In this document: in pieces, positions 8,443 through 17,374 of the stretch
Layout: each line of letters opens with the position of its first letter
Numbering within the stretch: position 1 is the first letter of the stretch
Assembly: GCF_001417775.1 (NCBI RefSeq)
Contig: NZ_BBZJ01000040.1
Location: 1 to 47,631 of the forward strand
DNA length: 47,631 nucleotides
DNA from: Streptomyces sp. TP-A0356
GTDB lineage: Bacteria > Actinomycetota > Actinomycetes > Streptomycetales > Streptomycetaceae
Reading direction: 5' to 3'
Position numbers and translations under genes: made by a program
Notes under the pieces: generated by a model
The model's database searches: none
What the model saw: the letters and a program-made list of their open reading frames with translations, nothing else
What the model was told of the DNA's origin: nothing

Positions 8443-10944
8443 CTAGCTGCGGGCCGGCACGAAGTTCACGAGCTTCGGAGCACGCACAACGACCTTCGCG
8501 ACGCCTGCGCCACCGAGAGCTGCCTGGACCCTCTCGGACTGCAGCGCCAGCCGCTGCAGTTCGTCCTCGCTTATGTCCGGCGAAACTTCAATTCGGTCCC
8601 GGACCTTGCCTGCTACCTGAACAACGCACGTGACCTGTTCCTCGACGAGTAGCGCAGGGTCCACATGCGGCCAGCCCGCCTTGAGCACAGAAGGGGCCTG
8701 ACCCAGCCGGACCCAGCACTCTTCGGCAGTGAACGGAGCGACACAGGACAGCATGCGGATGAGCGCCACTGTGCCCTCCTGGACAGCCGCGTCACCGGGG
8801 CCCGGCCGGCGGTCGACAGCCAGTCGAAGCGTGTTGGTGAGCTGCATCAGGCGGGCGATTCCAACGTTGAACCGCTTCGTCTCCATGGCCTGGGTGGTCT
8901 CGTCGATCAGCCGGTGGACTACCTTGCGGAGCTCGACGTCCGTTGCGACGTCGGCAGGCACCGGAGAGGCATTGCCGACGTCGCCGGCCAGGCGCCAGAC
9001 CCGCGCGAGCCATTTCACCGATCCCGCAGGAGATACATCCGCCCAGTCGATGTCGTCCTCGGGAGGGCTGGCGAACAGCATCGTGACCCGCACCGCGTCC
9101 GGGCCGTGCTGGGCGATCTGCTCCTGAAGGTTCACCAGGTTGCCGAGACTCTTGCTCATGGCCTTGCCGTTCATGATGACCTGCCCCTGGTTGGTCAGGC
9201 GGGTGAACGGTTCGGTGAAGGAGATCAACCCGATGTCATGCAGCACCTTGGTCAAGAATCGGGCGTACATCAGGTGACCGGTCGCATGCTCCTTGCCGCC
9301 GACGTACTCATCGACGGGCAGCCAAGCCGCGACACCGGCCGGGTCGAACGGCCCTTCCTCGTAGTTGGGGTTGGGGTACCGCAGGAAGTACCACGAGGAG
9401 TCGACGAAGGTGTCCATGGTGTCGGTGTCTCGACGAGCCTGACGGCCGCAGGACGGACAGTCGACCTTCACCCACTCGGTGGCCGTCTGCAGAGGGGACT
9501 TGCCGCCCTCCGGGCGCAGCGTGTAGCCAATCTCGGGAAGCTTGACCGGCAGCTGATCCTCCGGAACGGGCACCGCTCCGCATGAGTCGCAGTAGACGAT
9601 GGGGATCGGGGTCCCCCAGTACCGCTGTCGTGACAGCAACCAGTCACGCAAACGGTAGGTGACGGCGCCCTGGCCAACGTTTCGCTGTTCCAGTTCGACG
9701 ATGGCGGCCGCGATGGCCTCTTCCTTGCGGAGCCCGTTGAGAGGGCCGGAGTTCATCAACACACCGTCGCCGACGGTCGCGATGCCCGTGTCGGCAGGGT
9801 CCGGCCCACCGGTGTCGACGACGGTACGTACAGGCAGGTCGTACGCGCGGGCAAAATTCAAGTCGCGCTGGTCGTGGGCGGGGACGGCCATGACGGCCCC
9901 GGTGCCGTAGTCGGCGAGTACGTAGTCAGAGGCATAGACAGGGAGCTTCTCGCCGCTGATCGGATTGACTGCGTAGCGTCCGAGGAACACGCCGGTCATG
10001 GGCCGGTCGATGGCCAACCGTTCCATCTCCGCCTTGGAGGTCAGGCCGGCTCGGTACTCGTCGAAGGCCGCCCTGTGCTCGGCGTCGCACAGTTCGTCCG
10101 CGAGCGTGGAGTCTGCCGCCACGACGAAGAATGTGGCTCCGTAGAGCGTGTCGGGCCGAGTACTGAAGACCCGGACCCGCTCGTGGCGCCCTTCGATCTG
10201 GAAGTCGATGTGGGCTCCGGCGGAGCGGCCGATCCAGTTGCGCTGCATGCTCAGGATCTCGTCCGGCCACCTGCCGTGCAGCTGCTCCATGTCGTCCAGG
10301 AGCCGCTGAGCGTAAGCCGTGGTACGGAAGAACCACTGGGTCAGGTTGCGCTTGACCACGTCGGTGCCGCAGCGTTCGCACTTGCCCTGGATGACCTGCT
10401 CGTTCGCAAGGACCGTCTCGTCGTTGGGACACCAGTTGACAGGGGCTTCCTTGCGGTAGGCGAGACCGCGCTCGAACAGTTTCAGGAACAGCCACTGGTT
10501 CCAGCGGTAGTACTCCGGGTCCGATGTGTGAAACCTGGTGCGCCAGTCGAAGGAGATGCCCAGGCGTTCGAATGACTCCGCCTGAATGTCGATGTTCGTG
10601 TACGTCCAGTCGCGGGGGTCGAGGTTCCGCTTGCGGGCCGCGTTCTCGGCGGGCAGCCCGAACGAGTCCCACGCGATGGGGTTCAGGACCTTGTGGCCAC
10701 GCATTCGTGCGAAACGGGCCATCGTGTCGCTGATGCTGTACACCTCGGCGTGCCCCATGTGGAGGTCACCCGAGGGATAGGGGAACATGCTGACGACAAG
10801 GGTGCGTTGTTCGTCCTTCGGGCTCGTCGGCGTTAGCTCCTCCGCCTCGAAGAGCCGCTCTTCCCGCCACAACCGAAGCCATTTGTCGATGCCGGCGTGG
10901 GGGTCGTAGGTCTCCCTGGCGGTGGGCCCTTGCTCGTCAGCCAT
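8443..10944 (-). CDS. leuS: leucyl-tRNA synthetase, probable second copy
   Basis: A complete 833-residue class I synthetase that charges tRNA-Leu. HMGH (residues 62-65) and AMSKS (about 595) are the two ATP-binding signatures. The CP1 editing domain is present with TRPDTLYG (about 262) and the GTGAVMAVPAHDQRD block (about 348), so proofreading should work. A CxxC zinc pair occurs near 180 and another near 440-490. The usual Streptomyces housekeeping enzyme is longer (about 950-970 residues, from memory), so this is probably an extra copy. ATG at 10944 was chosen over a longer frame because the family N-terminus (DPHAGIDKWLRLWREE) starts just after it. Its neighbours are accessory genes. Confidence 0.92.
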   Translation of the reverse strand: MADEQGPTARETYDPHAGIDKWLRLWREERLFEAEELTPTSPKDEQRTLVVSMFPYPSGDLHMGHAEVYSISDTMARFARMRGHKVLNPIAWDSFGLPAENAARKRNLDPRDWTYTNIDIQAESFERLGISFDWRTRFHTSDPEYYRWNQWLFLKLFERGLAYRKEAPVNWCPNDETVLANEQVIQGKCERCGTDVVKRNLTQWFFRTTAYAQRLLDDMEQLHGRWPDEILSMQRNWIGRSAGAHIDFQIEGRHERVRVFSTRPDTLYGATFFVVAADSTLADELCDAEHRAAFDEYRAGLTSKAEMERLAIDRPMTGVFLGRYAVNPISGEKLPVYASDYVLADYGTGAVMAVPAHDQRDLNFARAYDLPVRTVVDTGGPDPADTGIATVGDGVLMNSGPLNGLRKEEAIAAAIVELEQRNVGQGAVTYRLRDWLLSRQRYWGTPIPIVYCDSCGAVPVPEDQLPVKLPEIGYTLRPEGGKSPLQTATEWVKVDCPSCGRQARRDTDTMDTFVDSSWYFLRYPNPNYEEGPFDPAGVAAWLPVDEYVGGKEHATGHLMYARFLTKVLHDIGLISFTEPFTRLTNQGQVIMNGKAMSKSLGNLVNLQEQIAQHGPDAVRVTMLFASPPEDDIDWADVSPAGSVKWLARVWRLAGDVGNASPVPADVATDVELRKVVHRLIDETTQAMETKRFNVGIARLMQLTNTLRLAVDRRPGPGDAAVQEGTVALIRMLSCVAPFTAEECWVRLGQAPSVLKAGWPHVDPALLVEEQVTCVVQVAGKVRDRIEVSPDISEDELQRLALQSERVQAALGGAGVAKVVVRAPKLVNFVPARS

Positions 10945-11089
10945 CTGTTCCAGTCCTTGTTGCGGAAAGTGATGAGTCTGTCCGGACTCGGTGTGGCGGT
11001 TTCGGCGGGGTGCGCTCTTGGGTAAACCGCAGGCCGACCCCAGCCGTCGCACCGGAGAGGGTATCGCGACCTGCCTGGCCATCAGGGCG

Positions 11090-11962
11090 TCATGACCGGC
11101 GCCCTGGAGCTGAACCGCGCTTACCCAGAAGGGCAGTCCACGCATTGAGACGGGGAACGACTTCTGGTGCCTCCAGCTCATGCAGGGCGGCGAGCACTGC
11201 AGCGGTCGAGACCACGGTGGTGACGAGCGGATGCTCCAGTCTGACCTCAGGGGACCGATCCGCGACCCAGATGGCCGGCACGTTGCAGGCAAGCGCCCCG
11301 AGCACATCGCGCTCGTACGTATCACCGATCATGATCGCCTCCTCGCGCTTTCCGCCCACACGGTCCACGGCAAGGGAGACTGCTCTCGGGTCGGGCTTGG
11401 CGAATCCCACTTCGGTGGAGATCACGAGATCACGCATGTGGTCCATCAGGCCCGACGATTGAAGCTTGCGTCGTTGCCCATCGCCAGGGCCGTTGGTGAG
11501 CACGACGAGCCGGCGGTCGCAGGCGAGCGCTTCGACCAGTTCTACGGCCCCGGGGAGCGGGCGGGCGTCCCGGTGACGGTGCTGTGTGTAGCTGACGCTG
11601 ATCGTCTCGGCAAGCCCCGGGTCAGTGATCCCGACTCTTTCCAGAGCGAGTCTCCAAGAGGCTTGCCGGAACGCCGGCAGCCATGCGTGCAGTCGGTCGA
11701 GAGCGGGAACGGCCTCCGTGAAGTCCTCTGAGAGCCCGTCCCACGCCGATATCCCGAAGATGTCGCTCAGCGGATCAGTCCATGTGGCCTTCCACCAGAG
11801 TCTCTGAGCAGTGACCCGCGCCGTGCGGGCGAACCTGTAGGCGTCGAGGCCGACATGGGCCTGGACGACCTGCCCCACAGCCAGGAATGCCTGATCGACT
11901 GTGCCCCGCTCATCGATCAAGGTCCCGTCCAGGTCCAGGATCACCACCTCCCTGCGCTTCAC
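11090..11962 (-). CDS. HAD family hydrolase
   Basis: A 290-residue haloacid-dehalogenase-like phosphatase. Motif I DLDGT gives the nucleophile Asp10 and general acid Asp12; motif II is LTNGPG (near 155); motif III Lys is in FAKPDPRA; motif IV is GDTYERD. A helical cap sits between motifs I and II. It most likely removes phosphate from a small metabolite or sugar phosphate. The GTG start overlaps the stop of the preceding glycosyltransferase gene (GTGA), so the two are translated together. The synthetase gene follows after 145 bases. Confidence 0.88.
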   Translation of the reverse strand: MKRREVVILDLDGTLIDERGTVDQAFLAVGQVVQAHVGLDAYRFARTARVTAQRLWWKATWTDPLSDIFGISAWDGLSEDFTEAVPALDRLHAWLPAFRQASWRLALERVGITDPGLAETISVSYTQHRHRDARPLPGAVELVEALACDRRLVVLTNGPGDGQRRKLQSSGLMDHMRDLVISTEVGFAKPDPRAVSLAVDRVGGKREEAIMIGDTYERDVLGALACNVPAIWVADRSPEVRLEHPLVTTVVSTAAVLAALHELEAPEVVPRLNAWTALLGKRGSAPGRRS

Positions 11963-13124
11963 CGAGCGCGTACCTGGTCCATCCAGGTGGTGACGCCGGG
12001 CATCATGGTCTCGTAGCGGAATGCCTCTGCCGCTGCCTCAGCGGCCCCACGCATCTTCGCAGCGGGTTGGTCCTGCAGGCAGGCCAGCATGGCTGCCGCC
12101 ACATCGTCCGCGGACAGGGAGGCTGTCGTCACCCCGAAACCCTGCGTCGACACGATGTCGCCCAACGCGCTCCGGCGCGGCGCCACGACGGGCAACCGGT
12201 AGAGAACGGTCTCACGGAGCCGCATCGGCGGGCACAGGTCCCACAGCGCATGCGGCTCGTACAGGCAGAGCGCGGCTCGCGCTGTCTCCATGACCGCGAT
12301 CCGGCCCATCAGGGACAGGCCGCCCTGGCAGAACGTGACGTGCCGAGCGAGCCGAGGATCTGCGGCGACCGCCTCCTGGACGGCTCGATAGGCCGTCGTA
12401 GGGGTGCCGCGCTGCGGGTACAGGAACCACAAGTCCGCCTCGTGGCCCGCGTGGAGGAGAGACCTCAACCCTCGTACCGCGGTCACTGGTGAGTAGTGGT
12501 TCCACAAGCCACCGTTCCACACGAAGTCGGGTCCCGGCGCGGGTGGTTCACCCGACGGCTTCAAGCCCGTCCGCTCGTTTCTCTCGCTGTAGCCCACGGG
12601 AAGCAGGCACATCAGATCGTCGAGCGACATGTCCCGGGCCGGCTCCAGGAGCACATCGAATCGGCATGTGGTGAGCAGTCCCGTCAGTACCTGCTTCTCC
12701 AACTCGCTGGCCACGAAGTAGCCATCCGCCAATCGCAGGCGTGTCAGATAATCGTCCAGTAGCTCACGATATTCCGCCGGCCTGTTGCTCGAATTGTGCA
12801 CTCGTTGGTATGTGGTGTATTCGAGTGGCCATACGATGGCGTCGAATATGAGAGTAGCGCCGGCCTCCTTGAAGCGCTTGATGGAGTCCGTGGGAGTCGC
12901 GAATCCGTAGAGATAGATATCGCCGTCCATCTTCGGGGCGAGCCCCTCATATGTGGCTTTCCAGGGAGTCGCGGTCCAGGTCTCCAATACGTCGGTATGG
13001 GGCACGTCCGGCGTGAGTACCAGCACCTCCTCGTAGTGGGACAGTGCTGAACAATCTCCCAGGCCCTGAACCCGACACCGTTCAGCCCCGACGACATTGC
13101 TACGCCGAAGTCAATGAGCAACAC
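11959..13124 (-). pseudogene. glycosyltransferase, split by a one-base frameshift
   Basis: The main frame from 13026 encodes a glycosyltransferase-4/1-like protein: a donor-domain segment (VWNGGLWNHYSP, then RGLRSLL) and the acidic/Gly-rich C-terminal part. The N-terminus continues upstream in another frame starting with GTG at 13124 behind GGGGGA: LLIDFGVAMSSGLNG and VGFRAWEIVQ. Joining the frames near 13044-13050 gives EIVQ-ALSHYEEVLVLTPDVPH, as expected if a single base (CAG-GCA to CAGCA) was lost. Either the gene is inactive or the assembly has an error. It overlaps the HAD gene by four bases. Confidence 0.75.
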
Positions 13125-13171
13125 TGGTCCCCCGCGAGGTTCGAATGATCATGACCAATGAAGGAGCGCGG

Positions 13172-14182
13172 CTACCGGGAGATTTCCCGGAGGCGGATCA
13201 CGGGTATCAAGCGAGAGGTGCCGGCTTGGTAGCGTGCATATTCGGAATCGCGCACCACCTGACGTGCATAGACTCGGTCACGCTCTTCCCGCGACAGCTC
13301 TACCGCAGTCGCTTCGAATTTCTCGGAGCCGATCTCTACGGTGACCTTTGGATTGGCTCGGATGTTGTAATACCAGTCCGGGGTCTTGTCGCTTCCCCCA
13401 TCAGAGGCGAAGACGAAGATGTCTTCGCCCTCTCGCTGGTAGGCCAGGGGTGTGGTGCGGTGCCGCCCGCTGCGGGCTCCGATGGTCGTGAGGAGGAGGA
13501 TCTCCCACGCCGCCCTGATACCGCTCAGCCGTCCTCCGTTGGCCCGGAACTCCTCGATGATCCTGTTCCGCTGCACGAGGGCAGCGGCCCTGCCTTCGGC
13601 GGAGGCGGCAGAACCGAAGTGTCGAGGAAGCCCGTCGGTGAGGATGTCCGGCAGGTACTTGCCCGTCGCTGTTGTCGCAGGCAGCGTGAGGCCCAGCTGC
13701 TTGGCGTAGTTGAGCGCGAGCCGAATCTCGCGGGCGGTTCGATCCACGAAGGGATGGTTGCCGATCCCGGCGTCCAGGGCATCGTCGTCCTTCTTGCCCC
13801 AGTGCTCGAGCACCCAACTGCTGCCGGTGCTGGAGCGAACGGCGTCCAGCAGGGCTTCACGTGGCAGGCCGGCCGTAGCCGCAATGTGGGCCACCTCCAG
13901 CATCGCCAGACGGTTGGAGTGGAGCAGCAGGTTGTTGCAGAGCTTGAGGACCATGCCGCTACCGATCGGGCCTGCGTGGACGATGTTGTTGCTGTACAGG
14001 TGGAGGGCCCAACGTGCCTCCTGGACGGCCTCGGTGTCTCCGCCGACGAACAGAGTGAGGACGCCGTCGCGCATGGAGCCGCGCCCGCGGCTCATACCTG
14101 CGTCGACGACCGCGACCTCGCGGTGAGCGAGTTTCGTGCACACCGAGACGCTGGATCGCCTCAGCCTTGCGGCCCGGTTCAT
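13172..14182 (-). CDS. fusion of 3-hydroxyisobutyrate-dehydrogenase C-domain and F420/DDN-type nitroreductase domain, 5'-truncated
   Basis: 336 residues. Residues 1-190 match the C-terminal all-helical part of the beta-hydroxyacid dehydrogenase family (VVDAGMSRG, then GPIGSGMVLKLCNNLLL with the catalytic Lys); the N-terminal Rossmann NAD domain is missing. Residues 205-336 match deazaflavin (F420)-dependent nitroreductase/DDN proteins (LTTIGARSGRHRTTPL, DWYYNIRANP, YQAGTSRLIPV). The DNA upstream is unrelated and holds a TnpB relic, so the 5' end was probably lost by rearrangement. The DDN half could still fold. Whether the fusion is original or new cannot be told here. Confidence 0.7.
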   Translation of the reverse strand: MNRAARLRRSSVSVCTKLAHREVAVVDAGMSRGRGSMRDGVLTLFVGGDTEAVQEARWALHLYSNNIVHAGPIGSGMVLKLCNNLLLHSNRLAMLEVAHIAATAGLPREALLDAVRSSTGSSWVLEHWGKKDDDALDAGIGNHPFVDRTAREIRLALNYAKQLGLTLPATTATGKYLPDILTDGLPRHFGSAASAEGRAAALVQRNRIIEEFRANGGRLSGIRAAWEILLLTTIGARSGRHRTTPLAYQREGEDIFVFASDGGSDKTPDWYYNIRANPKVTVEIGSEKFEATAVELSREERDRVYARQVVRDSEYARYQAGTSRLIPVIRLREISR

Positions 14183-14398
14183 CCTGGACGTCTAGGGCCC
14201 TTCTGAGGGATCTCCGCGGCGCCGCGACGCCGGGCACGCACTCTGGCCGCAGGGGCAATCCGAGCGCGAACATTCTAGTTCGCGTTCCGTTCAGTAGTGG
14301 ACCCAGTGGATTGATCGCCCCGCTCGCGCAGCTGATACCTGTACAAGTCAGCGTCGGTTTGAGCTTCTTTGTCAGGAGCCGCGCGGGACGCCGCGAGA

Positions 14399-15016
14399 TC
14401 ACTCTCGCGGGGTGGCATCGGGTCGAGTCGAACCGATGTCTTCTCGCTTCAACGGTGCGCGCCTCACGTCCGAATAAGCGTGGGGTCTTACCGCATCTCC
14501 ACGAGCATTTATCGTCTCCCCGTTACCCGAGGTGACGTACCCGAGGATCCAACGGCCGGCCCGCATAATGTTACGTGCCGCATTCCGCTGGCGAGTTACA
14601 TCCAAACCGCGCTGGCGGCAGGCAATCCTGCTGTCCGAGACCGTCACGCGTGCGTTTTGCGCTCCGCATCTCGAGCAGATCTTGTTGACGGGTTCGCCTG
14701 GCGGAAGGATGATCAAGGTGGCGCCGTACCACGGCGCGCGGCGGCTGTCGCCTCTCTCGACGACCCACGCCTTCTGGATGGCAGGCTTCGAAGGGATCGC
14801 GATCTTGGCCTTCTTGCGGGCTTCCTCCGCGGAGGTGCCGGACTCGACGAGAGCGTGGACCTCGGCACGCCAACGCTGGTGAGCGGCTTGCTTGATAGCC
14901 AGTGCGTGATTGAATGCCCAGCGTGCCGCTCCGGCGTATCGAACCAGGGCGACAGTTTGGGCGGCGGTGGGGTCCAACGCGAAGCGATAGGCGCGCAGCA
15001 CCTCCTGCCTTGTCAT
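14399..15016 (-). mobile_element. TnpB (IS605/IS607 OrfB) remnant with internal deletion
   Basis: A 205-residue frame joining the N-terminus of TnpB (YRFALDPTAAQ, AGAARWAFNHALA) directly to its C-terminal end (AWYGATL-like WYGATLIIL, CSRCG zinc knuckle, RNAARNI). The middle, with most of the RuvC nuclease, is deleted; full-length proteins have about 400 residues. The second zinc CxxC has become CRQR and the RuvC-III Asp of the usual DRDxNAA motif is lost (TRQRNAA). It cannot be an active nuclease. No tnpA and no clear element ends were seen. Confidence 0.85.
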
Positions 15017-15424
15017 CGCCCCACCTTGTGTCCGGCTACGTTCGAGACTGAAGCATAGTGCTCCGCATCTTCCTGCCGCCCGCGGGTTTGCGTTCGGGCC
15101 TACGCCGAGTGCCTGAACCAGCCTTGTGACGTGGCAACTTGGTTGACGCTCAGGATCCTGGGTGCACGCACTCTGCGGCCAGGCAAAGAAATCAGTACTT
15201 GACGCAGCGTCAGTTCATGTCGGGTGGATGGTCCGGGACCGGTCGGGGGTGTTCGTCGTCCCGGAGAGCGCCCGCCCCCTGCGCCGCCGTGACGCTGCTC
15301 GCGGTGGGGGGTGGGTGCGAGAGCGTGGGTGGTGTGCGCAGGGGCCGGGGCTCCGGGTGTTCGGTACGGGCCGCGCCCGCTCGGTGTGGGCTGAGTCTGA
15401 TGGGGGCGGGGCGGGCTGTGCGGT
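15017..15424. other. non-coding interval next to the TnpB remnant
   Basis: No gene recognised. It contains a perfect palindrome TGACGC-A-GCGTCA (15200-15212). The 11-mer GCACGCACTCT occurs at 15164 and again at 14236 on the other side of the TnpB remnant, possibly a trace of the insertion. Confidence 0.4.
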
Positions 15425-17374
15425 TCAGCGGTCCTTGGACAGGGTGAGCAGCTCCTGGAACAGGCCGCCCGCGGTGGCTAGTTCCTCGTACGGGCCCTGT
15501 TCCGCGATGCGGCCGTGGCGCATGACCACGATCTCGTCGGCGACCCTCGTGTTCTCCAACTGGTGGGTGATGACGACGGTGATGCGGTCGTCCGCGATGG
15601 CCTTGACGCGTTCGAGGATGGCGTGCTCGCCGCGTGCGTCCATCTGGGAGGTCGGCTCGTCCAGGATGAGCAGGCCGGGCCGCCGGTAGAAGGCGCGCGA
15701 GCAGGCCAGCCGCTGCCACTGGCCGCCCGACAGCTCCGTACCGCCGAACACCTCGCGGGCCAGCAGGGTGTCCAGGCCGTGTGGGAGCTCCCCGACCGTC
15801 TCGCGCAGGCCGACCGCGTCGAGGGCTTCCCACACCGGCCCGTCGTCGCGGGTGTGCGGCTGGCCGAGCGTGACGTTCTCACGGGCCCGTAGCGGCCACT
15901 GCGCGAAGTTCTGCGGGACCAGACCGGTGTGGGCCCACACGCTGTCCGGGGCGACGGTCGCGACATCGACGCCGTCCCAGGTCACCGTTCCCGTGTCGGC
16001 CGGGTGGATCCGGGCGATCAGACGGACCAGCGTCGACTTGCCCGAGCCGTTCTCGCCGACGACGGCCACGATCCGGCCCCGGCGCAGCGTCAGCGAGACC
16101 CCGTCCACGGCCGGGGCGGCGTTGCCGGGGTAGCGGTAGCGGACGTCGTCGAGGCGGATCTCGCGCACCGGCCCGTTGGGCAGCGACCCGCTCTGTTTCG
16201 GGGCGTGTTCGGCGGCCAGGTCGAGGAAGGAGCGCATGTCGGCCAGGTACAGCGAGGTGTGGAACATCGCCGCGCCATGGATCACCAACTGGTTCAGCGC
16301 CGCCAGTGTCGTCTGCACGGCGACCACCGCCGTCGCCGCGATCGGCATCGCCACCCGCCCGGTCAGGGTGAGCCAGGCCAGTGCCGCCCAGGTCGCCACC
16401 AGGAAGACTCCGCCGATCGCCGAACTCGCCAGCACGATCCGCAGCATCCGCGGCGCGGCCCGCAGCGTGCGCGCGTCGATCCGTTCCGACACCGTCCGAT
16501 ACCAGAACAGCAGGTAGCCGCGCATGCCGTTGGCGCGTACCTCGTCGCCGTACTTGGGCGTCGTCGACCACCAGCGCATCATCTGCCGGACCGTGCGGTC
16601 GGCCACGTTGGCGTAGTGGGTCTCGTAGGTGACTCTGGCCGAGAGCACCGCGCCCACGCCCGCGGGCACCACCGCGAGCAGCAGCAGCGGAAGCAACAGG
16701 CGGTGCAGCACGGTCAGGACGCCGCTCGCGGTCACCATCCGCACCAGGGCGGCGGTGAACCGGGTGGCGTCCTGCACCATCACATGGGTGCGCACCACCC
16801 CCATCTCCGCGGCCTCCTGCCGGTCGGCGAACCCGTCCTCGGCGTACGCGCTCGCCTCCACCCGGCACACGGCCGCCACCAGCGCGCTGTCCGCCGCGGT
16901 CGTCAGCCGCGGGGTGATCCGGCCGTCCGCGTACGAGGACAGCGCGGTCGCGACCCGGCCGGTGCCCGCCGCGACGGAGATCGCCAGCAGGGTGGGCAGC
17001 GCCGCATGGAGCCGCTCGGGCACCGGTCCGGTACCGAGCAGATGACGCATGGCGTCGGCCGTGTACGACAGCTGTACGGCCGCCGACACGCCGGTCAGCA
17101 ACTGGCAGCCCAGCAGCAGGAGTACGGCCCGGCGGTCGATGGCCCAGGCCATCAGCGCGGTACGGCCCAGCACCGACGGCAGCCGGGCGCACAGGGCGGC
17201 GAACGCCGTCTCGCCCAGCGGGTTCCTGCCGTGCAGACCCTCGTACCCGAACTCCGCCGGCGGGGGCGGCGCGGGCGCCGCGGGCGCCGCGGGCGCCGCA
17301 GCGACGGTGTCCGCCGGGGTGGGCTGCGGTGGTACGGTCTCGCGCCGGACGCCGTTGACCTCGTGCCTGCTCAT
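15425..17374 (-). CDS. ABC exporter, fused permease and ATPase
   Basis: A 649-residue half-transporter. An N-terminal Pro/Ala-rich stretch (residues 15-40) precedes a six-helix exporter membrane domain (about 70-390) and a nucleotide-binding domain: Walker A GENGSGKST (about 440), signature LSGGQWQR (about 546), Walker B LLILDEP (about 568) and H-loop ITHQ. There is no C39 peptidase domain. Its ATG overlaps the stop of the kinase-like gene (ATGA). It is the last gene of a coupled three-gene unit and is the obvious export component for whatever the unit makes. Substrate unknown. Confidence 0.9.
   Translation of the reverse strand: MSRHEVNGVRRETVPPQPTPADTVAAAPAAPAAPAPPPPAEFGYEGLHGRNPLGETAFAALCARLPSVLGRTALMAWAIDRRAVLLLLGCQLLTGVSAAVQLSYTADAMRHLLGTGPVPERLHAALPTLLAISVAAGTGRVATALSSYADGRITPRLTTAADSALVAAVCRVEASAYAEDGFADRQEAAEMGVVRTHVMVQDATRFTAALVRMVTASGVLTVLHRLLLPLLLLAVVPAGVGAVLSARVTYETHYANVADRTVRQMMRWWSTTPKYGDEVRANGMRGYLLFWYRTVSERIDARTLRAAPRMLRIVLASSAIGGVFLVATWAALAWLTLTGRVAMPIAATAVVAVQTTLAALNQLVIHGAAMFHTSLYLADMRSFLDLAAEHAPKQSGSLPNGPVREIRLDDVRYRYPGNAAPAVDGVSLTLRRGRIVAVVGENGSGKSTLVRLIARIHPADTGTVTWDGVDVATVAPDSVWAHTGLVPQNFAQWPLRARENVTLGQPHTRDDGPVWEALDAVGLRETVGELPHGLDTLLAREVFGGTELSGGQWQRLACSRAFYRRPGLLILDEPTSQMDARGEHAILERVKAIADDRITVVITHQLENTRVADEIVVMRHGRIAEQGPYEELATAGGLFQELLTLSKDR

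Noticed and set aside
12999..13060. Programmed ribosomal frameshift in the glycosyltransferase
   Set aside because: No slippery run is present at the joint; a lost base explains it better.
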